DNA of 44,612 nucleotides from Ruminococcus flavefaciens ND2009 (GCF_000621785.1 NZ_JHXI01000019.1:1-44612), one strand, 5' to 3'; shown: positions 16,748 through 26,593, counted from the first letter of the stretch. Notes: a model not told the origin generated them from the sequence alone. Numbers and translations are program-made.

Positions 16748-17892
16748 TTCTGTATACCTCCTATTGATTCTTTTAAATATGATATTGATTTCATAATAGC
16801 TTCTTGTTTGCGCTCATTAACTTGTGTATAATCAATAGGTTCACCAAGATTGATCGTTTTTATCATATCTTTAGATACATAACGACACTCAATTCCAAGT
16901 AATCCCAATAAATGACATATACGTGCATCAGGGATAAGGCAACCATCGTCATCTACTAAACCAATTGAGTAAAATTTCTTTTCATAAATAACAGAAAACG
17001 CTGTACCATGAAAAGAATTAGTAACAACATAGTCGGCATATTTAACGAAACTTATAAAATCCTCTACACCTACTGATTTAGTTGCAAAAATAAATCGCTT
17101 TTTTACTTTCAAAACAGTTCTATTTCCACCAGTGAATAGAGTATAGACAGGTAACCCTGTCCGTTCAGATAATGCTACAGCTGCTTCGACAACATCTTGT
17201 TTGAAATTTACTGAATAAAGAAATATATAAGGCTCTTTAGCTATTCTTGATGAAGAAATATCGTCATAGACTTGTACAGGATTAAGCAACGTTGGATCTA
17301 AGGAAACAGTAATACCTTTTTTGCCAGTCAGAAGGTTGTCTAAAGCAATTTTTCCAGTTTCTTCTCTAACCGATAAAGCGTGGAATCTTAGAATATCTGT
17401 TATTATTTTTTCTTTACTTGTATTATTATTTAATTCTCCGCCGTTAATACTGACAGCATAAGATATCTTAGGCGAATGCTTTATGAAAGGAAGAAAATAG
17501 TTGGTGTCAAAATCTGTTGCTTTAGGATTCCATATTTGATCACTTCCGCAAATCATAAGATCATATTCACTATCCAATTCTGACAAATCATCTCCAAACT
17601 TATATTGTTTCTTGCTCATTGGAAGGACAGATTTTCTAAAATGCGAAAACTTTGCTTCACGTCTTTTCAAAGTGTTGAGAAAGAGAAGATGAATAATATC
17701 GTATTTAATATCATTCAATGAAAAAGGTGCTTTAAATAGACTGTAATTCAGTCCATAATTGCGTTGAACATAATCAATAATCTCAACGTCATATCCTAAG
17801 TCCTTTAAACAATATGCTAACGCAAATGCTTGTAGTGCAGAACCATAGTTTATAGACCTGCTATAAGTCATTATCCCTATCTTTTTGCTCAT
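16744..17892 (-). CDS. Polysaccharide pyruvyl transferase family protein
   Basis: Residues IGIMTYSRSINYGSALQAFA near the N-terminus, the MICGSDQIWNPKATDF block and TNSFHGTAFSVIYEK are the three conserved blocks of the PS_pyruv_trans/CsaB family. 382 residues, full length. I start at ATG 17892, which has GAAAGGA 9 bases upstream; the frame extends 13 codons further without a ribosome site. Likely transfers pyruvate from phosphoenolpyruvate to a sugar of the repeat unit, giving an acidic ketal, although members differ in substrate. The gene runs directly into the fusion gene, so the two should be made together. Confidence 0.87.
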   Translation of the reverse strand: MSKKIGIMTYSRSINYGSALQAFALAYCLKDLGYDVEIIDYVQRNYGLNYSLFKAPFSLNDIKYDIIHLLFLNTLKRREAKFSHFRKSVLPMSKKQYKFGDDLSELDSEYDLMICGSDQIWNPKATDFDTNYFLPFIKHSPKISYAVSINGGELNNNTSKEKIITDILRFHALSVREETGKIALDNLLTGKKGITVSLDPTLLNPVQVYDDISSSRIAKEPYIFLYSVNFKQDVVEAAVALSERTGLPVYTLFTGGNRTVLKVKKRFIFATKSVGVEDFISFVKYADYVVTNSFHGTAFSVIYEKKFYSIGLVDDDGCLIPDARICHLLGLLGIECRYVSKDMIKTINLGEPIDYTQVNERKQEAIMKSISYLKESIGGIQN

Positions 17893-17935
17893 ATAATGTC
17901 GTCCTTTCGTTCTTCTTATAGGATACGGCAATTTA

Positions 17936-18937
17936 TTATCTCCCGATTTTAGTTTGGTTCTTAAACTGGATTTTTTTCAAACACAACACAAATGTGGGGG
18001 ACATGGCGAATAGTCGTGTCATACGATCAAGCTGTATTTTTCTTTTTTGGTTTCTCAACGTTGCTCGAAGTTCTTTATATGATTTCTTAAAGATTTCCTT
18101 AGTAAACCGCATCACTTCGTTTTTATTTTCTATTGAAGACAAGTAAGCCATTACTGTTAATCGAGCACTATGTGTTGCTAAATAGAAGAGTGCCTCTGGC
18201 ACAAAATCCGGAAAATACTGCTTAGTAAACCGAACGGCATATTCTCCAGCCTTAATTTGGTCAAGGAACTTCATGTTAAATGATTGATGTACTGCACTTT
18301 GTTCATTTTGTACATAGCAGTATAACACATCAGAAATAGTAAATACATTTTTTGCTCGACCATACAACTGAACTAACAAAAAATAGTCTTCACTATAGAA
18401 TAATTTTGGCCATTCGAGATTATCAAAAATCGATCGCTTATAAATCTTATTCCACAAATAATTTGTACAATTTTCTTGCTTGATAAAGCTTCGAAATGAA
18501 TCATAATTATTATCAAAAGATTCTCTTTTCATTCGTTTCTTACAAATGACACTGCCATCGTTATTAACCATTTGATAGCTGAATTGTAGAATATCACACT
18601 TTTTTAATTCAATTATCATATTAAGCGTTGAAAAAGCATCACTAAAAAAATAATCATCTGCATCTAAAAATACAATATACTCTCCTTGAGCTACATCAAT
18701 TCCTCTTTGTCTTGCCTTACTCGGACCGGCATTCTTTTGTCGTATTATTTTTACATTATTATTTGTTCCTTTAAAATATTCACACAAAACTGGTGTGCCA
18801 TCAGTTGATCCATCATCTATAATTATCACTTCATAGTTCTGATATGTTTGTGCCAAAACACTTTTTACAGCACACTCCAATACAGTTTCAGCATTATAAG
18901 CTGGAATTATTACACTAAATTTATATTTTATCACCAT
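17936..18937 (-). CDS. Glycosyltransferase family 2
   Basis: 333 residues with a GT-A fold: SVIIPAYNAETVLECAVKSV, IIIDDGSTDGTPVL, the metal-binding FLDADDYF (D-x-D) and a LWNKIYKRSIF / YSEDYFLLVQL acceptor region typical of capsule GT2 enzymes such as EpsJ-like transferases. ATG with ACGAGGT 6 bases upstream, overlapping the Wzy gene by 17 bases. Inverting transfer of one sugar of the repeat unit on the cytosolic side; donor and acceptor cannot be told from sequence. Confidence 0.9.
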   Translation of the reverse strand: MVIKYKFSVIIPAYNAETVLECAVKSVLAQTYQNYEVIIIDDGSTDGTPVLCEYFKGTNNNVKIIRQKNAGPSKARQRGIDVAQGEYIVFLDADDYFFSDAFSTLNMIIELKKCDILQFSYQMVNNDGSVICKKRMKRESFDNNYDSFRSFIKQENCTNYLWNKIYKRSIFDNLEWPKLFYSEDYFLLVQLYGRAKNVFTISDVLYCYVQNEQSAVHQSFNMKFLDQIKAGEYAVRFTKQYFPDFVPEALFYLATHSARLTVMAYLSSIENKNEVMRFTKEIFKKSYKELRATLRNQKRKIQLDRMTRLFAMSPTFVLCLKKIQFKNQTKIGR

Positions 18938-20201
18938 TATTAACCTCGTATAATTGTGTTGGAATAGTTAGCAATACATAAAACGTAAGACAGAACGTAA
19001 AATCATAAAAGGGATTACCAAAGAAAGCATAAAATAATATCAAAACAATTGAAATAACAGAAGATAATAGATATTCAACATTTTCGATATTCTTTTGATA
19101 ATATGAGGGATCATTCCAGTATATTAAAAGCATTTTTACGGCTTTTATAACACATGGAACTGTTAAATTTGCAAATAGAATGCAACCTATGATTCCAGTT
19201 TCCGACAGTAACTGAAGGTAACAATTATGACCTCCTACTCCAAATGTACCATTACAAGTCCCTATTCCCTTTCCCAATAGCATACTTTCTGAAATCCAAT
19301 TTTTCATCACATCATAATATGCCTCTCTTCCACTTAACACATCATCATTCTCAAAAATGCGCTCAAGAAAAATAGTCATAGCAGGCAAACACAAATATAG
19401 AATATATATAAGTATGCTTCCTGATATTAAGGTCAATAGTAAAACTCGAATTTTTTTCTTTAGATTTTTATTGAATAATAATACGGTAATTGCAGTTGAG
19501 AAAAATATCCCAATCATGAAAGATCGCTTTTGTGTAAGTAATAGTGCTATCAATCCAATAAACGTTATTCCGCTATTTTTAATCATGTTTTTTTGGAGTA
19601 ATAATCTTGAAATTGTTATGGAAAGCATTATAGATATAAAAAAAGCAGCAGTTGCTACATTTGGCGCTAAACCTGCCATGTAATGTGTTGTGTTTTCATA
19701 GCCTCTTTGACTAATTAAATAGTCTGCATCAGATAGTATAATTTTTCTCAAATTATTAATAATATTTGGGATTATACTCTGTAAAATAATTGTAATTGAA
19801 TAAAACAATCCCCCTTTATTGAGATAAGAAAAAAATGTTTCGTAAGCCCGTTTCTTATTTATAAAATATGTAAAAACCAAAATTGCTATAACGTTAAAAA
19901 CAAACACAACTGTCGCCTTATCACGATAATCACTATTTAGCAATTCAAAATATTGATACACCAAATACAAAACCGCAGGAATGATTCTGTTGTTATTTTT
20001 TTCCCATCGCTGTAATAATACTTCGATTATAAGAAAAGAAGATATAATTATCCAAAATAGATAATCCATGCTTATACCGAAAACAGTGAAAATTTTGAAC
20101 TTTCCGATTATAAAGTATATAAACAATATGAATAATAGAATTTTCTCCCCGATAGCATTCATATTATTTGCGCTTTCACTGGTTTTGTTTATCGCATACA
20201 T
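18921..20201 (-). CDS. wzy: O-antigen/capsule polymerase-like membrane protein (Wzy)
   Basis: 426 residues, strongly hydrophobic with about 10-12 membrane segments. A long polar loop contains GKGIGTCNGTFGVGGHNCYL and LQLLSETGIIG, the H-N-x-x-L-x-x-x-x-E-x-G signature of the O-antigen ligase/polymerase family. Start ATG overlaps the end of the upstream glycosyltransferase and has GGAG 9 bases upstream. It would polymerise flipped repeat units outside the membrane. Its position among glycosyltransferases with a flippase argues for Wzy rather than a WaaL-type ligase, which a Gram-positive would not need. Confidence 0.85.
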   Translation of the reverse strand: MYAINKTSESANNMNAIGEKILLFILFIYFIIGKFKIFTVFGISMDYLFWIIISSFLIIEVLLQRWEKNNNRIIPAVLYLVYQYFELLNSDYRDKATVVFVFNVIAILVFTYFINKKRAYETFFSYLNKGGLFYSITIILQSIIPNIINNLRKIILSDADYLISQRGYENTTHYMAGLAPNVATAAFFISIMLSITISRLLLQKNMIKNSGITFIGLIALLLTQKRSFMIGIFFSTAITVLLFNKNLKKKIRVLLLTLISGSILIYILYLCLPAMTIFLERIFENDDVLSGREAYYDVMKNWISESMLLGKGIGTCNGTFGVGGHNCYLQLLSETGIIGCILFANLTVPCVIKAVKMLLIYWNDPSYYQKNIENVEYLLSSVISIVLILFYAFFGNPFYDFTFCLTFYVLLTIPTQLYEVNNGDKI

Positions 20202-21115
20202 TTAATTGCACTCCAGTCGATAGAATAATGCTTAGTAATATTATTCAGCTGAGTTGTATTCAGATCTTGTTCAACATTAACCTTTGCCAAACCATTTTTC
20301 TTATTTCCAATTACATCAATTATTTCTGGAATATCACTCTCTGAAAGAACTATTTGAGTTCCTTTCATGAATGACATACATTTCAGCCATAAGTCATCAG
20401 CATAAATACATATTTTTTTGAACACAGTTGTATCAAAAACTCTTTGATCTAAACTGTGTGGAGGATAAAGTACTCCGCCACAACCAGTAGGACATAGCGC
20501 TAGATCCGGTTTAGCAGACTTGCAAATCTTAGTATCCCATTTTGAATATGGAAGCGGACCATTATTATTGAATTTCATCCTATGTACTCTATTAGCCACA
20601 ATACAATTGGGGTATCTCTTATGTGCTTTTAAAAGTTTTTCAAGCATATCTTCTGGATAAATGATATCATCGTCCACTGTCACAACAATAGCCTCAGGAT
20701 TATTCTTCATAGAATAGTAATATTTTTTGTGGGACCGAAGATCGTCACAGTATTTCACCTCTAATCCCTGATTAATAAATGGTTTTAGTAGAGCTGTTAC
20801 CTTTTCTTTATCAGGGTATTGCGTGTCCGCAAGCCACAGTATAATACGATCAGGTTTTACAGTTTGTCTTAATAGAGACTCAATTACAACAGGTAAAGTT
20901 TTCATTCGAGCAGGAAAAGTAGTAAATGAAACAATTACTATTTTGTTAGTATACTTACGAACACTTTGCTGCTCTTTCCGTTTAGTAATTCTATAATAAA
21001 TTGGCACAGTAAAATTAAGATAATACTTCAGCGAATACCACACCGCAACAGATAATCTGTGTATATTGAATCGTTCGATTGCTTTTTCAAAGTTGTATAC
21101 AGATTTAACAAACAT
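20189..21115 (-). CDS. Glycosyltransferase (GT-A type)
   Basis: 308 residues. After a ~40-residue lead come IVIVSFTTFPARMKTLPVVI, QTVKPDRIILWLADTQYP, a VVTVDDDIIYPEDMLEKLL metal-binding motif and SKWDTKICKSAKPDLALCPT with GCGGVLYPP. This is the layout I recall for a family of capsule glycosyltransferases of the GT2-related superfamily, often annotated only as 'glycosyltransferase'. ATG with AGAGG 6 bases upstream. Sugar specificity is unknown. It overlaps the polymerase gene by 13 bases. Confidence 0.82.
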   Translation of the reverse strand: MFVKSVYNFEKAIERFNIHRLSVAVWYSLKYYLNFTVPIYYRITKRKEQQSVRKYTNKIVIVSFTTFPARMKTLPVVIESLLRQTVKPDRIILWLADTQYPDKEKVTALLKPFINQGLEVKYCDDLRSHKKYYYSMKNNPEAIVVTVDDDIIYPEDMLEKLLKAHKRYPNCIVANRVHRMKFNNNGPLPYSKWDTKICKSAKPDLALCPTGCGGVLYPPHSLDQRVFDTTVFKKICIYADDLWLKCMSFMKGTQIVLSESDIPEIIDVIGNKKNGLAKVNVEQDLNTTQLNNITKHYSIDWSAIKCMR

Positions 21116-21124
21116 TTCAATCCT

Positions 21125-21553
21125 CTATCTTCCGCTATTTAGAGCAGACTCATATTTCCGTTTAAGTTCTTCTAATCGGACTTTTTTCGCGATATACGCC
21201 TCTGCCTCATTAGCTTCATCATTGGTGTTATTGACTACATACATAATAGCCTTAACAAAGCCATCGTTGTCATTTAATGGGCAGACAAATCCAGCGTTAT
21301 TCTCTTCGACATCATTCCATGGTGTCTGATCACTAATTATCACCTTTGTACCTACAATTAGGCTCTCAACTATAACGTGGCCATAGTTAGCACTCAATGT
21401 CGGAAAAAGGAATGCATCATATTGGCTAAACACAGCATGAACCTGTTCATGCGAAACAAGTCCTTTATATTCACACTTAACATTTGGAGGGAGAAGCTTT
21501 ATTGCTTCTTAGTTAGGTGTATCACAAAACGTTAACGTGTAAACCTTTTTCAT
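21125..21553 (-). pseudogene. Broken GT4 glycosyltransferase (N-terminal deletion plus nonsense codon)
   Basis: From ATG 21553 the frame reads MKKVYTLTFCDTPN and then TAA at codon 15, and continues in the same frame through EAIKLLPPNVKCEYKGLVSH into DAFLFPTLSANYGHVIVESL and DQTPWNDVEENNAGFVCPL. The latter is the C-terminal half of a GT-B (GT4) enzyme closely related to its neighbour at 21555, which has FVFPTLSENYGHVIAEALA at the same place. The ~230-residue N-terminal half is missing. Restart at an internal GTG could give a ~102-residue fragment, but without the acceptor domain it would not be active. Probably a recombination scar within a glycosyltransferase pair. Confidence 0.82.
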
Positions 21554-21554
21554 A

Positions 21555-22694
21555 TTATCCCATCACTTTGCTGAACATATCAATATATGAGTTATTTAGG
21601 TCATCATTAAGCAATTTAGTTTCAACATATTTATGAAGAGTCTGATTAAAACTCAGATAATCGTCTTCATTCATCCTCGAAACAAAATCTATAGTTTTGC
21701 TCCAACTATCACCATCGTTAAGTGATAGAGCATATCCACCATGATCGTGAATATCATCCCACGGAGTAGTTCCCTTACTCACAATTAGATGACATCCGGC
21801 GGCAAGCGCCTCAGCTATAACATGACCATAGTTCTCACTCAATGTTGGGAAAACAAATATATTGTATTTTTTGAAAACACTCACTGATTCGCCTGGACTA
21901 ATCGCGCCTCGGTACTCAATGATGACATTATCTGGGCAATCTGCTAATTCAAATTTACATTCTTCCCAGTATTCCTTATCTTCAATCGGACCATAAATAT
22001 CAAATCTAATCTTAGTTTTACATTTTTTTATTTGTTGTATCGCAAAAAGAACATTTTTCTTTCTAACAAGTCTTGAAATATACACCAATCTCAAGCAATC
22101 ATCTGATTTCGGTTCCATGTTGCTAAGGGAAACTTTACAAGCCATGTTAGGCAAATTAAATATTCTGTCATTACTTATTTTCAAGTATTTTTTTATTGCC
22201 GTTTCTTCGTCTTCGCTTGTTGCTTGGAAATACGTATTCTTAAAGATTTTTGACGCTCTTTCAATACACAGAAATATCTCTTTCTTAGTTTTACCAATTT
22301 TCATTGCACCTTCACACAGTTCGCCTCGTGGAGCCAAAATAATAGGAATTCCTAATCTATTAGCTGCGCGAATTGCAGGAAAGTTCATTTGATAATAGAA
22401 CACGCTAGATAGATACACCATATCTGCCTTTACTTTATCCAGAATAGATATGAATCTTCTGTAGGAATACTCACTTTCTCTTAAATAGAGAACTTTTCCG
22501 TTTCCAACTTTATTCCAACCCTGTTTAATTCCGGATAGCCGTTCAGTTTCTTGAAACTCATGATCATTCGATATGATATAAAAATCAAAGTCATCACATA
22601 GATTCTCTACTAAATTCGCTATACTGGTTACGGGGCCACCATACTTTTTTGCAGGCAGATAGCCACCGATAAAAATAGCAATTCTTTTTTTCAT
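21555..22694 (-). CDS. Glycosyltransferase family 4
   Basis: 379 residues from ATG 22694, which overlaps the stop of the upstream GT2 (ATGA); the frame extends 18 codons further into that gene. N-terminal domain: IAIFIGGYLPAKKYGGPVTS (glycine-rich acceptor loop), LAPRGELCEGAMKIGKTKK. C-terminal donor domain: LVYISRLVRKKN, FDIYGPIEDKEYW, FVFPTLSENYGHVIAEALA with the conserved E-x7-E region. Retaining transfer from a nucleotide sugar to the lipid-linked unit is expected; specificity unknown. The following pseudogene appears to be a paralogue. Confidence 0.9.
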   Translation of the reverse strand: MKKRIAIFIGGYLPAKKYGGPVTSIANLVENLCDDFDFYIISNDHEFQETERLSGIKQGWNKVGNGKVLYLRESEYSYRRFISILDKVKADMVYLSSVFYYQMNFPAIRAANRLGIPIILAPRGELCEGAMKIGKTKKEIFLCIERASKIFKNTYFQATSEDEETAIKKYLKISNDRIFNLPNMACKVSLSNMEPKSDDCLRLVYISRLVRKKNVLFAIQQIKKCKTKIRFDIYGPIEDKEYWEECKFELADCPDNVIIEYRGAISPGESVSVFKKYNIFVFPTLSENYGHVIAEALAAGCHLIVSKGTTPWDDIHDHGGYALSLNDGDSWSKTIDFVSRMNEDDYLSFNQTLHKYVETKLLNDDLNNSYIDMFSKVMG

Positions 22695-23500
22695 TCCTTT
22701 AATGTTCCTTTTTCGTAAATTTTCGCATCGACCAAAAATCTGAACCAATATGCTTGAAGATATATAAATACCTTTCCCTCAGTTCCATCAAGAAAGCCAA
22801 GCTGCCCATAATATCTATACCAGTAATATAGCCTTGCTCTTAGAAAGAGCGGAAGTCTATAATAAAAACCTCTTTTTTTCTTTTGCAATACATTCCCACC
22901 GGTTAGTTCACCTTGTTCCTCATACATCTTCAATTCAAGATTGCTATACCAAATGTGCTTGTTTAACCAGGCATCCAAGCCTTTATAATCGTAGTGAATC
23001 AAATCGTTAGTTAACCTATGCACCGCGCCTTTAACAATAATGTGCTCGTCCATAAGCTTCTCTTCCACACGGCCTTTTCCAGTTCTGAATAAACGAAGGA
23101 AATATGGTTTATGGGTTCCGCCATGTTTTATCCACTTTCCCATAAAATAAACTCGCCATCTCATTTCATATCCGTCAATATGCTTCGACAGCTTAGAAGC
23201 AAGTTTATGATTTATCTCTTTCGCAAGTTCTTCGGATATTCTTTCGTCTGCATCAAGTCGAAATACCCATTCAGTAGCTATTTGGCAATTATCTAATGCC
23301 CAATTAAACTGTTTTGCATGTCCTTCCCATGCATGGTAATAGACTTCTGCACCGCAATGTTTTGCAATAGAAATTGTTTGATCATCACTACCGCAGTCAA
23401 CAATAATAATCCTATTTGAAATTTGTTTTGCGGATAAAATGCATTTTTTTATGTTTTTCTGTTCGTTTTTTGTAAGAATGATAACCGTAATATCGTTCAT
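22691..23500 (-). CDS. Glycosyltransferase family 2 (WaaE/KdtX-like)
   Basis: 269 residues from ATG 23500 (TAGGTGA 7 bases upstream); a GTG three codons earlier is possible but less well placed. ITVIILTKNEQKNIKKCILS, IIIVDCGSDDQTISIA, a metal site in FRLDADERIS and the R-W-x-x-x-F-x-G-x-W-x-x-H-G-G block (RWRVYFMGKWIKHGG) match the WaaE-like GT2 subgroup, which transfers glucose or related sugars in core or capsule synthesis. It overlaps the next gene by ATGA, so translation is coupled. Confidence 0.88.
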   Translation of the reverse strand: MNDITVIILTKNEQKNIKKCILSAKQISNRIIIVDCGSDDQTISIAKHCGAEVYYHAWEGHAKQFNWALDNCQIATEWVFRLDADERISEELAKEINHKLASKLSKHIDGYEMRWRVYFMGKWIKHGGTHKPYFLRLFRTGKGRVEEKLMDEHIIVKGAVHRLTNDLIHYDYKGLDAWLNKHIWYSNLELKMYEEQGELTGGNVLQKKKRGFYYRLPLFLRARLYYWYRYYGQLGFLDGTEGKVFIYLQAYWFRFLVDAKIYEKGTLKE

Positions 23501-23505
23501 GTAAA

Positions 23506-24708
23506 TCACCTATAATAAGAATCTATATAAGACATGATCTTATTCTTGTTAAAGTGAGAAATGTAGTACTGTCCGGATACTTTACTCATTTGATCCATAT
23601 CACACGAGTGTATCAATTGTTTTATATTTTTTTCAAGCTCTGCAACATTACCAATATCAGAACACAAACCACATTTTGATCCTTCAACAATCCTCTTTGT
23701 CTCACCAGTTGCCGCGGCAATAATCGGCATTCCGCAAGCCATATAAGACTGCAACTTAGCCGGTATCGTTTTCTCAAACAGCGGATCTGGCATAAACGAA
23801 ATGAACGCCGCATCACAAGCTGCCAGCAGTTCTGGGATGCGCTCAGGCGGTTGCCTGTCGATCATGATGAACATATCCTGAACACCATTGTCAGCGATCT
23901 GTTTCAGAAAGTTATCCTTATCTCTGCCATCACCGACGATTACAAACTTTACTTTCTCCTTGCCTTTGAGCAATTTAGCGGTTTTGGGGAGAATATCAAG
24001 TCCCTGTGCCTTTCCGATATTTCCTGTGAAGATTATCTTGAATGAATCATCGTCTGGGATTTCAGGTACTGGTTTTCGCTCAACTGGCTTGTAGAATTCC
24101 TCAGCATATTGCGGAAGATACTTAACCTTCTGCTTGTTATGTTTAACTCTTTTTTGTATCTCTTTTACAAAGCTTGGGGATGTAGCAAAAATCACATCAC
24201 AATGTTTATAGATGTGATTTACCATCGCCTCTATCGGCTTGATTACAAGAGGACTGTGAATGCCTGTGACTATTTCAACATTCTCTGGCCATAGGTCTTG
24301 GACATACAAATAGTTTGGTATCTTTCTACGCTTTGAGTACCAAGTGCCAATTAAAGCTTGCGTCATTGGTGATACTTCAAACGTGAACACATAATCTGCT
24401 TTAATATGAGTAGTCCAAGCCCAAAGAAAACCAGAAATAACGAAAGAGAAATAATTCAAAGCCAACTTAACAGAGCCTTGTCCTCTTGCAGTTAAGGGAA
24501 TACGGATTATGTTAACGCCATTCCAGCGTTGCCTTGTTCTTTTAAACCAACCATACCCATCGTAGTATTTTCCTTCTGGATAATTAGGATATCCTGTTAA
24601 TACAGTTACTTTATACCCACGCTTTACCCATTCTGCACACATATCATTTATGCGAAATTGTTCAGGATAGAAATACTGGCTGATGACCAAAATATGTTTC
24701 TTACTCAT
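23506..24708 (-). CDS. Glycosyltransferase family 4, WcaI/WbuB-like
   Basis: 400 residues from ATG 24708, which shares one base with the upstream stop (TAATG) and has GAGAGG before it; the frame extends 14 codons further. HILVISQYFYPEQFRINDMC, GYPNYPEGKYYDGYGWF, YVQDLWPENVEI and the donor motif IIFTGNIGKAQGLD are typical of the GT4 group that includes WcaI and transferases annotated WbuB. Some of that group are assigned to FucNAc transfer, which would suit an operon that makes UDP-L-FucNAc; that link is inference. Acts on the cytosolic face early in repeat-unit assembly, judged from its place next to the initiating enzymes. Confidence 0.88.
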   Translation of the reverse strand: MSKKHILVISQYFYPEQFRINDMCAEWVKRGYKVTVLTGYPNYPEGKYYDGYGWFKRTRQRWNGVNIIRIPLTARGQGSVKLALNYFSFVISGFLWAWTTHIKADYVFTFEVSPMTQALIGTWYSKRRKIPNYLYVQDLWPENVEIVTGIHSPLVIKPIEAMVNHIYKHCDVIFATSPSFVKEIQKRVKHNKQKVKYLPQYAEEFYKPVERKPVPEIPDDDSFKIIFTGNIGKAQGLDILPKTAKLLKGKEKVKFVIVGDGRDKDNFLKQIADNGVQDMFIMIDRQPPERIPELLAACDAAFISFMPDPLFEKTIPAKLQSYMACGMPIIAAATGETKRIVEGSKCGLCSDIGNVAELEKNIKQLIHSCDMDQMSKVSGQYYISHFNKNKIMSYIDSYYR

Positions 24709-25583
24709 TAACCTCTCTCTGTTCTTCTTATACTTTCTTTTAGCGAGCAATTCCTATACTCTTCCTTATAATTACTAAGGGACTGATCATAAGCTAGATT
24801 ACCGAAAGCCTTATCAACAAGTCCTGTTCCTAAACCTACTATCTTAAGCGGTATAGTGCATCCTCTCAGTAATACAATTCTTTTACCATGAGCCTTTCCT
24901 ATCATTCTAACAAGCTCACTCGTATTGCTGTACTCAGCATTCTGTGGCCAAAATGTTCCTCTTTCTTCATTCTCAATCATCAGCCTTACAAATCCCATGA
25001 GGTTCTCAATGTAAAGCATTGAACGACAATTGTCCACATAAGGGAACACAGGCAGCTTTTGTGCCAACTTAGACATCAGAGGATAGTTTCCTTTGCTGCC
25101 TTTTCCGTAGATCATCGGCGGACGTAAGATGACCACCTTGAAGTTCTCATCTTCAAGTCTCCTGAGACCTTTCTCAGCTCTAACCTTACTATCACCATAG
25201 CAGTTTGCCGGACTTACAGGTGTATCCTTCGTAATCATTCTTTTATGACCAATCGGTGCGCTGTCACCATAAACAATAGCTGACGACATGAAGATAAACT
25301 GCTTAACTCCTGCTTTCTTTGCCCTCATAGCAGTTCTGATGGTCAGCTTTGTGTTGACCTCATAGTACTGCTTTGCTTTCTCTTTACTAATCTTACCATT
25401 ATCAGAATGGGCAATACCTGCTACATGATAAACACTGTCATAGCCGGAGAAATCGTACTTCATCCAACTATCGCCGATCATGTCCAGTGTGTCCACCTGA
25501 TACTTTTCAGACCATTGCTTCATATATTCTTCAAACGAGGTGCCAATATATGAACCTGCACCTGTGATTAAAATCTTCTTCAT
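24708..25583 (-). CDS. NAD(P)-dependent sugar epimerase/reductase (extended SDR)
   Basis: 291 residues. Nucleotide loop ITGAGSYIGTSFEEYM, HVAGIAHSD, FMSSAIVYGDSAPIG and the catalytic YGDSKVRAEKG (Y-x3-K) place it in the extended SDR family near UDP-glucose 4-epimerases and the 4-keto reductases often paired with initiating sugar transferases (WbpV/WreQ-like). No retaining 4,6-dehydratase is present in the window, so the substrate would have to come from elsewhere. Start ATG overlaps the stop of the phosphoglycosyl transferase gene (ATGA). Epimerase versus reductase cannot be decided. Confidence 0.85.
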   Translation of the reverse strand: MKKILITGAGSYIGTSFEEYMKQWSEKYQVDTLDMIGDSWMKYDFSGYDSVYHVAGIAHSDNGKISKEKAKQYYEVNTKLTIRTAMRAKKAGVKQFIFMSSAIVYGDSAPIGHKRMITKDTPVSPANCYGDSKVRAEKGLRRLEDENFKVVILRPPMIYGKGSKGNYPLMSKLAQKLPVFPYVDNCRSMLYIENLMGFVRLMIENEERGTFWPQNAEYSNTSELVRMIGKAHGKRIVLLRGCTIPLKIVGLGTGLVDKAFGNLAYDQSLSNYKEEYRNCSLKESIRRTERG

Positions 25584-26515
25584 ACCTCTACCGTTCTATC
25601 CTTATCAATCTCTGTATCTTCAGTAATGGTCTGCGCTTTATCAATCTCTTTTGCAATAGCTCCTGTGCCACCTTCAACAACGCCCTTGCTTCTCAGTGTA
25701 GCGGTAACCGAACCGAAGAACATCTTGCAATCCATGAGAAAGCCAGATAAGCTACTGCTTCTAAGAGCTTTCGCATACACACCATCCAGTTTAGCCTTTT
25801 CTTCTATCTCCAACTCATCTCTACCACTAATCTGAGCCAACCCAGTCAAACCAGGCTTCACATCATTCGCGCCATATTTATCACGCTCAGCCGTCAGATA
25901 ATCCTGATTCCAAAGAGCGGGGCGCGGGCCAATCACACTCATATTGCCGAGGAAGATATTCCAAAGCTGCGGCAGTTCGTCAATACTAGCTTTGCGGATA
26001 AAACCGCCAACCTTTGTGATACCGCCGTTCTTCAGCATGTGCGTCGGAACGTCCTTCGGCGTATTGACGGACATAGAACGGAATTTAAGCAACTCGAAGT
26101 AAGACTTATCCGTTCCCACACGCTTCTGCTTAAAGAACACGGGACCGGGATCGTCAGCCTTAATAGCAAGAGCTGTAACAGCGTAAACAGGTGCTAAAAC
26201 AACAAGGCCGCCGAAGGAAAGAATAACATCAAATCCACGCTTGATGTACTTCTCATAGAATGTCGGGATATGTGTGCTGTTTCCAACAGCCTCAAGGTGC
26301 CCCTGCTTTCCGTCTGCGTTTACAGGATCATCCGCATTCTCGACAAACACTACTTTTCTACCCTGTACCGGATTCTGCTCTTCCGGCTGATTAGCGTAAA
26401 CAGAGTCGGGATATTGTTTCTTGGCAATATGACGCATTACAAGATATGTAGCACCCAAAGCCAAACCGGTTACCGCAGCTGCTGTTTTCAGATTTTTCTT
26501 AGTCTGCTCTTTCAC
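25580..26515 (-). CDS. Initiating phosphoglycosyl transferase (PglC/WcaJ-type sugar transferase)
   Basis: Starts the repeat unit by transferring a sugar-1-phosphate to undecaprenyl phosphate. 311 residues; GTG start with GAGGT 8 bases upstream. Residues 1-85 are an unusual N-terminal part with a short hydrophobic segment (AVTGLALGATYLVM) and a KVVFVENADDPVNADG patch. The monotopic core then follows: YIKRGFDVILSFGGLVVLAP re-entrant helix, FFKQKRVG, ELLKFRSM, the Asp-Glu catalytic dyad in RKASIDELPQLWNI, GNMSVIGPRPAL and VKPGLTGLAQISGR. The C-terminus is a ~50-residue charged tail. A truncated paralogue lies upstream at 27504. Confidence 0.93.
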   Translation of the reverse strand: MKEQTKKNLKTAAAVTGLALGATYLVMRHIAKKQYPDSVYANQPEEQNPVQGRKVVFVENADDPVNADGKQGHLEAVGNSTHIPTFYEKYIKRGFDVILSFGGLVVLAPVYAVTALAIKADDPGPVFFKQKRVGTDKSYFELLKFRSMSVNTPKDVPTHMLKNGGITKVGGFIRKASIDELPQLWNIFLGNMSVIGPRPALWNQDYLTAERDKYGANDVKPGLTGLAQISGRDELEIEEKAKLDGVYAKALRSSSLSGFLMDCKMFFGSVTATLRSKGVVEGGTGAIAKEIDKAQTITEDTEIDKDRTVEV

Positions 26516-26593
26516 AATCTCTTACCTCACCTTATTTTTATATCTCATATCATTACTGTGTTCCACACAAATGATTCATCAAGCTTTATCCAC

